Below are positions 53,677-63,239 of a stretch of 64,000 bases of DNA, piece after piece. How positions within the stretch are numbered: position 1 is the stretch's first letter; every line of letters starts with the position of its first letter. The notes below the pieces were generated by a model. That model was not told the DNA's origin, did no database searches, and worked only from the letters and a program-made list of their open reading frames with translations. The position numbers were made by a program, and so were the translations under genes. The DNA is taken from NCBI GenBank assembly GCA_021820965.1, contig JAKACZ010000018.1:1-64000 (forward strand), read 5' to 3'. This DNA comes from Bacillota bacterium (lineage in GTDB: Bacteria; Bacillota; Sulfobacillia; Sulfobacillales; Sulfobacillaceae).

Positions 53677-54127
53677 GAGGCATCACCTCGTCTGTATCGA
53701 TGTAGATAGTCACCGGCCCATCATTGACCAGCCGGACTTCCATGTGCGCGCCAAAAATACCGGTCTTGGGCGGATGACCCAGCGCGGCCAGGCCGTCGCA
53801 AAAGAGCTGGTACAGCGTCTTGGCTTGGGGACCCGGCGCAGCGCGGGTGAAGTCTGGCCGACGCCCCCGTGCGATGGACCCGTATAATGTGAACTGTGAT
53901 ACCACCAAAAACTCGCCACCCACATCCGCCGCTGCCCGGCTCATTTTCCCGCCCTCATCGGAGAAAATCCGAAGGCCCGCCACCTTTTCCGCCAGCCACT
54001 TGGCGTCCCTGGCGCTGTCGGAGACGGCTATGCCCAAAAGGACCAAGAGGCCTACACCCACCGATGCGATTGTCTCCCCTTGAGAACGCACCGAGGCTTG
54101 CGAAACCCGCTGCACCAAAGCTCGCAT
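53666..54127 (-). CDS. dtd: D-aminoacyl-tRNA deacylase
   Basis: A 153-residue DTD enzyme that hydrolyses D-amino acids, and glycine mischarged on tRNA(Ala), from tRNA. The start MRALVQRVSQASV, GLLVLLGIAVSD, the catalytic SQFTLYG and the cross-dimer GXP-type motif (NDGPVTIYID) are intact. It directly follows relA and precedes hisS with an overlap, the conserved Firmicute order relA-dtd-hisS. Confidence 0.95.
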   Translation of the reverse strand: MRALVQRVSQASVRSQGETIASVGVGLLVLLGIAVSDSARDAKWLAEKVAGLRIFSDEGGKMSRAAADVGGEFLVVSQFTLYGSIARGRRPDFTRAAPGPQAKTLYQLFCDGLAALGHPPKTGIFGAHMEVRLVNDGPVTIYIDTDEVMPHGL

Positions 54128-56287
54128 TCACGCGCGCTCCCGGCTGACACGGTCAACGTGCTGAACATAGGCCAGGTTTTCCAGTCTCGTAATCAGATGA
54201 GTCAACTGGGTGAGGTTTCGCACCTCCAAATGCACTTCCACGATGGCGGTGCGGTCGCGATAGCCGCGGGCTTTGGCCGAAATGATATTGGAATCCGCCA
54301 CCACATTGGCCACATCCGCCAAGAGCCCCGGACGGTCCCAGGCATACACCCTGAGTTCCACCGGATGGGGTGCCAGCTCCGCCTCCGTCGCATCCCAGCT
54401 CACCTCAATCAGCCGCTCTGGATCTTTGGCCAGCTCCTTTTCGTTGGGGCATCCCAACCGATGCACGGACACCCCGCGGCCACGAGTTAAGTAGCCGATA
54501 ATCGGATCGCCCGGAACCGGCTCACAACAGCGGGCCAGCCGCGTCAACATGCGCCCTTGGCCGCGCACCAAGATTTCCGATCCGCTGCGCGCGGCCGCCG
54601 GGTTGCGCGCCCGAACCGGCGCGACCGGAACAATCGGATGGGATGTTTTGGCCTCCCGGTCTAATTCATCGCGAATTCGCGACATCAGCATGGGCGGGCT
54701 GGTGTTGCCTTCACTCAAAGCCACAGCCACGTCGTCCACTGACCCGTAGCCCAGCCGCTTGACAATTTCGGCCAGCCGTTCCGGGGACAACTGAAAGGCC
54801 TGGCGTTTGAGTTCGCGCTCCAACATCTCCTGACCGCGGGCCAGGTGTTCGTGACGGCGTTCACGCCGCATCCACTGGCGAATGCGGGTTTTGGCCTGGG
54901 AGGTGCGCACAATTGACAGCCAGTCAATGCTGGGCCCGGGCGATTTGCGGTTGACCAACACCTCGACGATATCGCCGCTTTCCAAAGCGGTAGCCAACGG
55001 CACAATCCGCCCATTAACCTTGGCACCAACACAGTGATTGCCGACATCGGTGTGAATGCGGTAGGCAAAGTCGACCGGTGTCGCCCCGGCCGGAAGGTCG
55101 ACCACCTCCCCTTTGGGAGTAAAGACAAATACTTCGTCGCTAAAAAGGTCAACCTTCAGCGTTTCCATGAACTCCGATGCGTCGCGCATGTCGCGCTGCC
55201 ACTCTAACAGCTGGCGGAGCCACGACAACTTCTGCTCAAATTCGCGGTCCCCTTTGCCGCCCTCTTTATACCGCCAGTGGGCGGCAATGCCATATTCGGC
55301 GGTGTGGTGCATCTCAAAGGTACGAATTTGCACCTCTAAGGGTTCACCGTGGGGGCCGATCACGGTGGTGTGCAGGCTCTGGTAAAGGTTGGACTTAGGC
55401 ATGGCAATGTAATCCTTGAATCGGCCCGGCACCGGTTTCCACAGCGAGTGCACCAAGCCCAGCACCGCGTAGCAGTCTTTCACCGATTCCACCAAAACCC
55501 GCACCGCCACTAAATCGTAAATCTCGGCAAAATTCTTGCCCTGGCCATACATCTTCAAATAGATGCTGTACAGGTGCTTGGCCCGGCCTGACACTTCGCT
55601 GACCATCCCCACCCCTTGAAGGCGCCCTTTCAGTTCGAAGATAACCTCGTCCACCGCCGCCTCGCGGAGCTGGCGCTTGGTGGCCACCAGTTCCTTCATT
55701 TCCCGGAAGGCATCGGGATGCAGGTGCTGGAAGGCTAAATCCTCCAGCTCCCACTTGATCCGAAAAATCCCTAGGCGATGCGCCAGCGGCGCGTAGATTT
55801 CCATGGTTTCCTTGGCGATGCGGTGCACCCGGTCCTGGGTCAGATGCTTTAGGGTGCGCATATTATGGAGCCGGTCGGCCAGTTTAATGAGAATGACCCG
55901 GATGTCCTTGGCCATGGCCAGAAACATCTTGCGAAGATTCTCGGCCTGCTCCTCCTCACGCGTCCTCTCTTCCAACCGGTCCAGCTTGGTGACACCATCT
56001 ACCAGTTGCGCTACTTCGCTGCCAAACCGTTCCTCAATATCGTCGAGGGTGTATGCGGTGTCTTCGACCACGTCGTGTAAAAGGGCTGCCACAATAGTGG
56101 GCGCGTCCATTTTCAAATCCGCCAGGATCGTCGCGACGGCCAAGGGGTGGGCGACATAAGGATCGCCGGAGGCCCGGCTCTGCCCGCGGTGCGCCTGCTG
56201 CGCGAATGCGAGGGCCCTCATGATCTGCTCGGCCTCGGGCGAATGGGCCCGGAAACCAAATTGCTCGACCAAGTCCAAATCGGTCAT
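54128..56287 (-). CDS. relA: Bifunctional (p)ppGpp synthetase/hydrolase
   Basis: About 719 residues, the Rel/SpoT long form controlling the stringent response. The HD hydrolase domain has PYVAHPLAVATILADLKMDAPTIVAALLHDVVEDT. The synthetase domain carries MPKSNLYQSLHTTVIGPHGEPLEVQIRT and HHTAEYGIAAHWRYKEG. A TGS domain (VFTPKGEVVDLPAGATPVDFAYRIHT) and a C-terminal ACT domain follow. The intact HD motif indicates both activities. I prefer ATG 56287, six bases after GGGGGG, over the ATG at 56293. It lies between apt and dtd. Confidence 0.96.
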   Translation of the reverse strand: MTDLDLVEQFGFRAHSPEAEQIMRALAFAQQAHRGQSRASGDPYVAHPLAVATILADLKMDAPTIVAALLHDVVEDTAYTLDDIEERFGSEVAQLVDGVTKLDRLEERTREEEQAENLRKMFLAMAKDIRVILIKLADRLHNMRTLKHLTQDRVHRIAKETMEIYAPLAHRLGIFRIKWELEDLAFQHLHPDAFREMKELVATKRQLREAAVDEVIFELKGRLQGVGMVSEVSGRAKHLYSIYLKMYGQGKNFAEIYDLVAVRVLVESVKDCYAVLGLVHSLWKPVPGRFKDYIAMPKSNLYQSLHTTVIGPHGEPLEVQIRTFEMHHTAEYGIAAHWRYKEGGKGDREFEQKLSWLRQLLEWQRDMRDASEFMETLKVDLFSDEVFVFTPKGEVVDLPAGATPVDFAYRIHTDVGNHCVGAKVNGRIVPLATALESGDIVEVLVNRKSPGPSIDWLSIVRTSQAKTRIRQWMRRERRHEHLARGQEMLERELKRQAFQLSPERLAEIVKRLGYGSVDDVAVALSEGNTSPPMLMSRIRDELDREAKTSHPIVPVAPVRARNPAAARSGSEILVRGQGRMLTRLARCCEPVPGDPIIGYLTRGRGVSVHRLGCPNEKELAKDPERLIEVSWDATEAELAPHPVELRVYAWDRPGLLADVANVVADSNIISAKARGYRDRTAIVEVHLEVRNLTQLTHLITRLENLAYVQHVDRVSRERA

Positions 56288-56317
56288 GCCCATCCCCCCC
56301 TTGTATCGTCATAGGCG

Positions 56318-56836
56318 TTAAAGCGATATCAGGGATAAGACCGGTGCGTGATCCGGCCCTAAGCGATCCCGTCCGTTTAACGCATTAAGTTCAATGAGAA
56401 AGGCGAATCCCGCGACCTTGGCTCCCAAGCGCTGCGCCAGCTCCGCACACGCCCGGACTGTTCCCCCGGTCGCTAATACATCGTCTACGATAACGACGCG
56501 CCGCCCGCTGAGACGGTCGGTGACCTCAACTTCCAACTGATTTTCTCCATATTCTAACGTATAGCTTTCACGAAATACAGGGTCGGGCAATTTTCCCGCC
56601 TTGCGTACCGGCACCAGGCGAGCGCCGAACCGGTCGGCCAGTGGGCCCGCCAACAAGAAGCCCCGGGCTTCGGGCGCCATCACCGCCTCCACCTTCAGCG
56701 GCCTAATCAACCCTTCCAGGCCGTCCACCACCTGTTTCCACGCCTCCGGCACCGCCATCACCGGCAACACGTCGCGAAATAACACGCCCGGTTGGGGAAA
56801 GTCAGGAATTTCTCGCACATACTCAGTCCAGACCAT
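56318..56836 (-). CDS. apt: Adenine phosphoribosyltransferase
   Basis: About 172 residues; salvages adenine to AMP with PRPP. The start YVREIPDFPQPGVLFRDVLPVM and MAPEARGFLLAGPLADRFGARLVPVRKAGKLP are typical, and the PRPP loop is VVIVDDVLATGGTVRA. ATG 56836 has an AGGA site eight bases upstream and overlaps the recJ stop region by 14 bases. The recJ-apt-relA order matches Bacillus. Confidence 0.95.
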   Translation of the reverse strand: MVWTEYVREIPDFPQPGVLFRDVLPVMAVPEAWKQVVDGLEGLIRPLKVEAVMAPEARGFLLAGPLADRFGARLVPVRKAGKLPDPVFRESYTLEYGENQLEVEVTDRLSGRRVVIVDDVLATGGTVRACAELAQRLGAKVAGFAFLIELNALNGRDRLGPDHAPVLSLISL

Positions 56837-59096
56837 GCATCTCTTCCTCTCCAAAAGTTCCGGATGATTCGTGATCCCGCTCGGATTCCCACAACGCCAT
56901 CTGATACACATAACTCGCCTGCAGTGAGCGGCGTTCCCCCATTTTGGCGCGGGCCGGGGATAATTCCAGTTCATCGAAGACCGCGCGACCGGCCATCAGC
57001 CCCACCTGCCCGAACTCCCAGGCGCGCCAGTGGCGCCCGAGTTTCTCCCGCGTGAGCGCCAGCCTCTGGGCTTTAGTCCGAACCCTGGGCGGCACTGCAA
57101 GAGCGCTTCGCCATAGTTCGCCCGACTCATCGAGCAGGGCAGCCGCCTCCTCCAGCTTGCGCCGGCTGCGCGGCCAGCAAAGCCATACCACCGCGTCGGC
57201 CCAGTCCCAAAGGCGCGGCCAGGGGCGCCATTGCGACACTACGATCTTTTGCACCACACCGCGACGGGCCTGCTCCTCCATGGCGGCCAGTTCGCCTAGC
57301 GGTTTGGAGGTCACATAAGCGGCCGCGCCCCGACGGGACGCCTCTAGGCGAACCGCTCGGTCCGAATCCACAACCCATATCACTCGGATCGGCGGCGATG
57401 CGGGAGGCTCCCCCTGGCGGACCGGCATGCTGCGCCGGGGAAACGGCCCGTCGAACTCCAGCACCCGCCACTGGTAGCTAAGGGACCCGCGATACCAATT
57501 GGGTTCAAGTTCCGCCACAAAGCGGACCGGATCGCCCGGCTCCAGACCCGACGCCCGGCGCCCCAGTCCGAATCCGATAGCCCGCGCCCGATGACCTTTT
57601 AAGATGAAGCTGACATGCTCTCCCTCACTGCCTACAAGGCGCGCCTCATGCACATGGCCCCGCACCAAAAAACGCGGGCTCTCAAAGCCGCGCCCGAATG
57701 GCTCAAAGCGCTCCAACTGCCGCCACAGCCCCTCAACCGGCCAGGCATCCTCAAACGCCAAATCATAGGGATCGGCCAGGTATTGCTGACGAATCACATC
57801 GTCAGCCAACCCGTGGGAGAGCACTCGGCTGAGTTCCCCCGCCCCGCGCCTGATCAGACTAAACCCGGCCGCCCCGGGGTGGCCCCCCAGCTTGGCGAAC
57901 AACTCGGCTGAATTTCTCAGATGCGCAATTAAATTCAATCCATCAACGCCGCGCGCCGACCCCCTGCCGGACTCCCCGTCCCAGGAGATGACCGCTACCG
58001 GACGGCGTAGCCAGTGACGAAACCTGGCGGCAACAATCCCAATAACCCCTTCGTGCCATCCCTCACCCGCAATGACGGTAAAGGGGTAGAGCCGACCGGA
58101 CGCATCTCGCGGAATCCTTTTCCAAGCTTCGTCGATGATGCGCTGCTCCGTCAATCGCCGCTCCCGGTTAAGCTCGGACAGGGTGCCCGCCAGCGTTTCC
58201 AGCGTAGAGATACGGTCCTCAATGAGCAAGTGCACCGCCGCGTCGGCGGCCCCCATGCGACCCGCCGCGTTTAGCCGCGGACCGGCCACAAACGCCAAAT
58301 CCTGAGCTTGAGTCCGCTCTGCTGACCGCCCCGCCCGGTCAAAGAGAGCGGTCGCCGCGGGCACCTGGCGCTGACGAATCGCAGCCAGCCCCCGAGACAC
58401 CAGCGCGCGGTTCGATCCGATCAGGGGCACCACATCGGCCACCGTTCCGATGGCAGCAATGCCGTACAACAGGTCGGGCGCGTCCGCGCCTAAAAGGCCC
58501 CGCACCAGTTGCAGCGCCACCCCGGCGCCGGAAAGCTTGTCCGTCCCCGGCTGACGCTCCGGATTGACCAACGCCGCGGCCGGCGGGAGCAGGTGGGGCA
58601 GGGCGTGATGATCGGTAATGACCAAGCAAAGGCCGAGTCGTCGGGCGGTTTCGGCGGCGTCGGGCGAACTGGAGCCGCAGTCAACCGTCACCATGAGACT
58701 CACGCCGTCCCGAACCGCATCAATCACTGCCTCTTCATGAAGTCCGTACCCTTCGTCAAACCGGTTGGGTATGTAAAAGTCCACTTGGCCGCCAAACCCC
58801 ATCAGCGCTAGTCCGCGCACCAAGACAGCGGTAGCGGTCACTCCGTCCGCGTCGTAGTCGCCGTACACCCTGACCCGCTTTCCGGCGTCAAGATGTTGTC
58901 GGATGACCTTGATAGCCTTGTCCATGTCCAAAAGCAGCTCGGGCGCATCCAGGGGGCGGCCGGGGTCCAGGTCGGACGGCTGGGCCTGCCGCCGCAATAA
59001 GAGCTCGGCCGCCCAGGGCGGCAACTCCCAAGCCTGGGCAGCATGGCGGATACCATCGGCCGAGAGCGGCTCCCGCCAAAACATTTGATTCTTCAA
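56823..59096 (-). CDS. recJ: Single-stranded-DNA-specific exonuclease RecJ
   Basis: A 757-residue 5'-3' exonuclease of recombination and base-excision repair. The DHH domain has GDYDADGVTATAVLVRGL (motif I), VTVDCGSSS and ITDHHALPHLLPPAAALVNPE (motif III). DHHA1 has GEGWHEGVIGIVAARF and GLNLIAHLRNSAELFAKLGGHPGAAGFSL, and an OB domain follows. The last roughly 190 residues are the extra C-terminal domain usual in Firmicute RecJ. The TTG start overlaps the stop of the CDF transporter gene; a GAGG site is ten bases upstream. Confidence 0.95.
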   Translation of the reverse strand: MKNQMFWREPLSADGIRHAAQAWELPPWAAELLLRRQAQPSDLDPGRPLDAPELLLDMDKAIKVIRQHLDAGKRVRVYGDYDADGVTATAVLVRGLALMGFGGQVDFYIPNRFDEGYGLHEEAVIDAVRDGVSLMVTVDCGSSSPDAAETARRLGLCLVITDHHALPHLLPPAAALVNPERQPGTDKLSGAGVALQLVRGLLGADAPDLLYGIAAIGTVADVVPLIGSNRALVSRGLAAIRQRQVPAATALFDRAGRSAERTQAQDLAFVAGPRLNAAGRMGAADAAVHLLIEDRISTLETLAGTLSELNRERRLTEQRIIDEAWKRIPRDASGRLYPFTVIAGEGWHEGVIGIVAARFRHWLRRPVAVISWDGESGRGSARGVDGLNLIAHLRNSAELFAKLGGHPGAAGFSLIRRGAGELSRVLSHGLADDVIRQQYLADPYDLAFEDAWPVEGLWRQLERFEPFGRGFESPRFLVRGHVHEARLVGSEGEHVSFILKGHRARAIGFGLGRRASGLEPGDPVRFVAELEPNWYRGSLSYQWRVLEFDGPFPRRSMPVRQGEPPASPPIRVIWVVDSDRAVRLEASRRGAAAYVTSKPLGELAAMEEQARRGVVQKIVVSQWRPWPRLWDWADAVVWLCWPRSRRKLEEAAALLDESGELWRSALAVPPRVRTKAQRLALTREKLGRHWRAWEFGQVGLMAGRAVFDELELSPARAKMGERRSLQASYVYQMALWESERDHESSGTFGEEEMHGLD

Positions 59097-59974
59097 GACC
59101 GATCATCCTCTCGATCCGGATTCACATGCACCGTCACTCCCCGCACCCGGTCTAGGGTAGTAACGGAATCCTGCACGGCGTGGGCAATATCGTGCGCGTC
59201 CACCAAGCTGAGATGCGGACTCACTTCAATTTCCATGTCCACCAACACCCCGGCCCCGTGTTGCCGCGTTCGCAACGACGACACGGTACGGACGCCGGCA
59301 ACCGCTAGCGCCGCCCCGCGAATAGCCTCCTCGGTGCCCGTGTCGGCTGCCGGATCCATCAGATCGTTGGCGGCGGTACGAAAGACATCAATCCCCGCCC
59401 ACATCACCAACAGCGCCACCACCAACGCCGCTACGCTGTCGCCCTGCGTGAATCCGATCCGATCAGCCAAAATCCCCAGTCCAGCGGCCAGTGAGGACGC
59501 GGCGTCCATTTGGTTGTCCACCGCGGCGGCTAATATCCCGTGCGACCCGGTGCGTTTGGCTAAGCGCCGCTGGCTGACCGCCATCACCGCTTTCGGCACC
59601 ATGGCTGTCAAAGCCACCGCGAAGGTTAACCAGGATGGGGGGGCGCCATGATGCGTCAGCCCGTGAATAGCAGAATTGGCCAATTCCAGTCCGGCCAGTA
59701 ACAAGAGGGTCGCGACCACATTTTGACTAACGGCCTCTGCTTTCGCGTGCCCGTAGTGATGACCGGCATCGGGCGGACGGCCCGCGCCGGCCAGCCCAAC
59801 CACGACCGCAATCGACGACAATACGTCGGCCCCGCTGTGGACGCCATCGGCAATTAAGGCCTGGGAGCGGCCAATGACGCCAATAACAATCTTCAGCACG
59901 GTGAGGACTAAGTTAAATAGGAGATTTTGCGTAGCCGCCCGCCGATTGCGGTGGTCGCTTGTGGTTGTCAGCAC
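59093..59974 (-). CDS. Cation diffusion facilitator transporter
   Basis: About 293 residues with six membrane helices and a C-terminal cytoplasmic domain. CDF metal site residues are seen in ALIADGVHSGADVLSSIAVVVG (the HSXXD motif) and in helix 5 as AVDNQMDAASSLAAGLG, where the usual HXXXD is DNQMD. Upstream GHHYGHAKAEA is also typical. It exports Zn, Mn, Fe or Co; the DXXXD-type second site suggests Mn or Fe rather than Zn, which is an inference. GTG 59974 follows GGAGGTG; a longer frame exists. Confidence 0.88.
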   Translation of the reverse strand: MLTTTSDHRNRRAATQNLLFNLVLTVLKIVIGVIGRSQALIADGVHSGADVLSSIAVVVGLAGAGRPPDAGHHYGHAKAEAVSQNVVATLLLLAGLELANSAIHGLTHHGAPPSWLTFAVALTAMVPKAVMAVSQRRLAKRTGSHGILAAAVDNQMDAASSLAAGLGILADRIGFTQGDSVAALVVALLVMWAGIDVFRTAANDLMDPAADTGTEEAIRGAALAVAGVRTVSSLRTRQHGAGVLVDMEIEVSPHLSLVDAHDIAHAVQDSVTTLDRVRGVTVHVNPDREDDRS

Positions 59975-60014
59975 GGATGGATGGCACCTCCGCCTTATTG
60001 TACCAAACATGCCA

Positions 60015-60434
60015 TTACAACCCGGACGAATAGAAGAGAACCGCCAAAACCCCGAGAATAACGCGTACACTGCGAAGCAGCGCCTTTTTTCCGGCTCGCC
60101 GAAGAAGATGCTCGGTGCGAGCCATGGCATCCCGTCCTAGGGCGGCCTGCCAGAAGATGAGGCCCGGGACCAGACCCCATAAGAGCGACAATCCACTTAG
60201 TGCCGCTCCCTCCATAATCAGATCGGACGGCGGCAGCGATTGCCGCGATTTGGGAAGTTGCCAAGCCAAAAGGGCTTCAATCAAGAAAGCGCCCGAAAGT
60301 CCCAGGACCCAGACCCAAGGTGAGGACCAATGGCCCACACGAAAAACCCAGCACAAGCCCACTACCACGATGAGCCAGGGCCAGTCGCTCAGCCAGGCGA
60401 GCCCGGCCAGGGCGAGTAATGTTCCGACTCTCAT
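60015..60434 (-). CDS. Small membrane protein, function unknown
   Basis: A 139-residue protein with about four hydrophobic segments (LLALAGLAWLSDWPWLIVVVGLCWVF, WVWVLGLSGAFLIEALLAW, GAALSGLSLLWGLVPGLIFWQAALG and a C-terminal VRVILGVLAVLFY). It is tryptophan-rich. I do not recognise it. It lies between secF and the CDF transporter on the same strand, where Bacillus has the small genes yrvC/yrvD. Confidence 0.6.
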   Translation of the reverse strand: MRVGTLLALAGLAWLSDWPWLIVVVGLCWVFRVGHWSSPWVWVLGLSGAFLIEALLAWQLPKSRQSLPPSDLIMEGAALSGLSLLWGLVPGLIFWQAALGRDAMARTEHLLRRAGKKALLRSVRVILGVLAVLFYSSGL

Positions 60435-60583
60435 CGTGCAAAAATCCGGTCCGGACGCTCCCTATCACCGGGCAGGGAGAACAAAAAAAGCAGCCTGGGA
60501 CTCCCCCTCGGGAACCCACTGACTTGTGCCTGATTGATACCCGATCGCCCCCCGCGCCTTATTTTGGCTGGGACGCCGGCTTT

Positions 60584-61483
60584 TTAGTCAGCGCGTGCGG
60601 GGCGACCGCCGCCGCGGCGGACATCGTCGCGTTTGCGCCAGAGCATCCACACCGGGCTGGCCACAAAGAGCGACGTAAAGGTCCCAAAAAACACGCCCAA
60701 CAACATGGTCACGGAAAAGTCGCGCAGGGAGGCCCCACCCAAAATCAACAAGGCGGCCAAGGCCAGCATCACGGTGCTGGAGGTATTGATGGAGCGCATC
60801 ACCACCTGGTTGAGGCTGCGGTTGACCACGTCTTCCAGCGGTTCGTTTTTGCGCTGCTTGTGGAGGTTTTCGCGGATTCGGTCAAACACGATGATGCGGT
60901 CGTTCATCGAATACCCGAAGATGGTCAGCACCGCCATAATGAAGTAGACCGTCAGGGTCACGTGAATCAGCGCCACCACCCCCACTGTTATCACCACGTC
61001 CAGTAGCAAGGCGATAATGCCGGCCAAGGCGAAGCGCATTTCAAAGCGAATGGCGATATATATGATGATGGCGGCGGTGGCAATCAAGACGGCCAACAGC
61101 GCGGTGCGTCCGGTCTGCGCGCCCACGATGCCCGACACGCGGTTGGTGGAAATCTCCTGATAGTTGCCGACAGTCTTCAGTTTGGCAAGCACCAGGTTTC
61201 GTTCATGCTCACTTATCGTGGGCGTGGTGATTTGCACTTCTTGATGCGACGAGCCCATAAAGAGCACTTGACTCTGACTGAGGTTCTCTTTTTTCAAAAC
61301 CCGGGAAACCGCCGCCGAGGTGACGGGTCGAGGGTATTTCACCACCATTTGCGTGCCGCCGGTAAAGTCGATGCCGTAATTGAGCCCGCGCATAAAAATG
61401 CCCAACAAGGCCACCAGCACCAGCATGCCGGAGAGGAGAAACCAGAGTTTATAGTGCTTGACGAAATCCAGCTGGATCTTCAT
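60584..61483 (-). CDS. secF: Protein translocase subunit SecF
   Basis: A 299-residue RND-type membrane protein with six helices that, with SecD, pulls preproteins across the membrane using the proton gradient. Signatures are GLNYGIDFTGGTQMVVKY near the N-terminus and FGYSMNDRIIVFDRIREN, with ALLILGGASLRDFSVTMLLGVFFGTFTSLFVA at the end. It follows secD by eight bases. SecD and SecF are separate here, whereas Bacillus subtilis has a fused SecDF. Confidence 0.96.
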   Translation of the reverse strand: MKIQLDFVKHYKLWFLLSGMLVLVALLGIFMRGLNYGIDFTGGTQMVVKYPRPVTSAAVSRVLKKENLSQSQVLFMGSSHQEVQITTPTISEHERNLVLAKLKTVGNYQEISTNRVSGIVGAQTGRTALLAVLIATAAIIIYIAIRFEMRFALAGIIALLLDVVITVGVVALIHVTLTVYFIMAVLTIFGYSMNDRIIVFDRIRENLHKQRKNEPLEDVVNRSLNQVVMRSINTSSTVMLALAALLILGGASLRDFSVTMLLGVFFGTFTSLFVASPVWMLWRKRDDVRRGGGRPARAD

Positions 61484-61491
61484 ATGCCTCC

Positions 61492-62706
61492 CTACCCCAC
61501 AAACACCGCGCGAATTTTGGCCCAGCCGGCGTCAGCCACCATGCGCATGAACTGCCGCGTCAGCACCACCGCGGTCACCAACGAAATCACGATGCCAATC
61601 ATCAAGGTCAAGGCGAACCCTTTCACTTCGCCGCTCCCCAGGAAGAACAAAATAATGGCGGCAATCACGGTGGTGGCATTGGAGTCGACAATGGCGCGAA
61701 TGGCGTTGCGAAAGCCGACTTCGATGGCCGCGCGGGGCTTCTTGCCACCAACCATTTCCTCACGCACGCGCGAAAAAATAATGACGTTGGCGTCGACTGC
61801 CATGCCCATCGACAAAATGATGCCAGCAATGTCGGGAATGGTCAGCACGGCATGTATCGCCCACAGAGCCCCCAAAAGCAAAAACGCATACACCCCCAAC
61901 GCAATATCGGCGAAAAATCCCGCTAGCCGGTACCAAAAAATCATCGCCAGTGCGATCAGCACGATCGCTACCGCAGCCGCCCGCTTCGAGGCCACGATGG
62001 CTTGGTGTCCCAATGTGGCGCTGACGGTGGTCTCGCTCAACACTTTGAGCTTGACCGGAAGCGCCCCCGACTGCAGCAGCAAAGCGGTTTGCTGCGCCTG
62101 CTTGAGGCTGGCGAACCCGCCAGTCATTTCGGCCTTGCCGTTTGGTATCACACTTTGGACGACGGGGCTTTCAACCAGCTTCCCGTTAAGGTAGATGGGC
62201 AGCTGTTTGCCCAAATACTTGGTGGTGGCGGCTTTGAACTTGGCCGCGCCGGTTGAGTTAAAGGTCAGATTCACCACGTATTGGCTCCGAGCGTTAATCC
62301 CCGCTTGGGCAAAGGAGAGATCGGCACCGGTTAATAATACTTTGCCGCTGGGACTCTTAATCTGCAAAAGCGCCGTCTGGTGCAAATAGTGCAAAGCCTG
62401 CTCGGGGTGCTTAACCCCGGCCACGTCGACCGTGACCCGGTTCCTCCCCACCTGCTGGATTACCGGTTCGCTCACACCTAGTTTATTGACGCGGTACGAA
62501 AGGATTTGGACCACTTTGGTCATCGCCTGCGACGTCACCGGTGCGCCCGGAGTCGGCTCGGCCTGATATGTGGCGGTCACGCCGCCCTTAAGGTCCAATC
62601 CATACTTCAAATGACTGGTAATCGGATTAATTACGGAAAAATAGCCGCCGGCCACGATTAGCACCGCCACCAGCGCCACCAGCGCAATGATGCTGCGTTG
62701 GCGCAT
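61492..62706 (-). CDS. secD: Protein translocase subunit SecD
   Basis: About 404 residues. One N-terminal helix precedes HLKYGLDLKGGVTATYQ, then the periplasmic P1-type domain with LSYRVNKLGVSEPVIQQVGRNRVTVDVAGV. The RND membrane domain follows, with IPDIAGIILSMGMAVDANVIIFSRVREEM and the conserved Asp-Ala-Asn. ATG 62706 follows GGGGGCG; the frame upstream has no support. It starts the secD-secF pair. Confidence 0.96.
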   Translation of the reverse strand: MRQRSIIALVALVAVLIVAGGYFSVINPITSHLKYGLDLKGGVTATYQAEPTPGAPVTSQAMTKVVQILSYRVNKLGVSEPVIQQVGRNRVTVDVAGVKHPEQALHYLHQTALLQIKSPSGKVLLTGADLSFAQAGINARSQYVVNLTFNSTGAAKFKAATTKYLGKQLPIYLNGKLVESPVVQSVIPNGKAEMTGGFASLKQAQQTALLLQSGALPVKLKVLSETTVSATLGHQAIVASKRAAAVAIVLIALAMIFWYRLAGFFADIALGVYAFLLLGALWAIHAVLTIPDIAGIILSMGMAVDANVIIFSRVREEMVGGKKPRAAIEVGFRNAIRAIVDSNATTVIAAIILFFLGSGEVKGFALTLMIGIVISLVTAVVLTRQFMRMVADAGWAKIRAVFVG

Positions 62707-62780
62707 CGGTTCGCCCCCTGTCGGAAATCGCCTCATTATAGACCTCGCCAAAAAATGCTGTCAAACCCACTAAAGACCTG

Positions 62781-63239
62781 TCATGGCCGAAACCGAGCGC
62801 GGACCCGGGATTGCTCCTCGGGGTCCTGGACCCCGCACCTGAGCCACAACTGGTCAAACCCGACACGCCGGTCAAACCAGGCGGTGATGCGCGCCGCGAC
62901 CTCGGCCGCATCAAGCCAGTCGGTATGCACAATCAGAGCCGCCTCGCGCCGGGCTTGGCCGATGCGATCCCACTCCTCGCGGTAAAAAGCGGGATTCCAT
63001 CCTAATTGGCGCCGGCGGTGCACTGCCTCCCAGCTAGCCGCCAAAATTACTACCCATCCGCCCGACCGGCGGTACAGATGCGGAACCCGCGAATGCTCTT
63101 GAGCAACCGGATGAGCGGTGATCCCCGCCTGGTTTAACAATTGGCTGACGCTGGTTTTTCCGGCAGCGCACACCCCCACCAATACCAAGAGATTAATAGG
63201 GGATGCTGGCGTGAAGGTTTCGCAGCGCAGATTCGTCAT
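62781..63239 (-). CDS. P-loop nucleotide-binding protein, function unknown
   Basis: About 152 residues. A Walker A loop is clear near the N-terminus: LLVLVGVCAAGKTSVSQLL. The remainder (GGWVVILAASWEAVHRRRQLGWNPAFYREEWDRIGQARREAALIVHTDWLDAAEVAARI) looks like a small kinase or AAA-type fold with a lid rich in arginine. I cannot name a substrate. Its start region overlaps the end of the phosphatase gene; ATG 63239 with GGGGAG close before it is the best guess. Confidence 0.6.
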   Translation of the reverse strand: MTNLRCETFTPASPINLLVLVGVCAAGKTSVSQLLNQAGITAHPVAQEHSRVPHLYRRSGGWVVILAASWEAVHRRRQLGWNPAFYREEWDRIGQARREAALIVHTDWLDAAEVAARITAWFDRRVGFDQLWLRCGVQDPEEQSRVRARFRP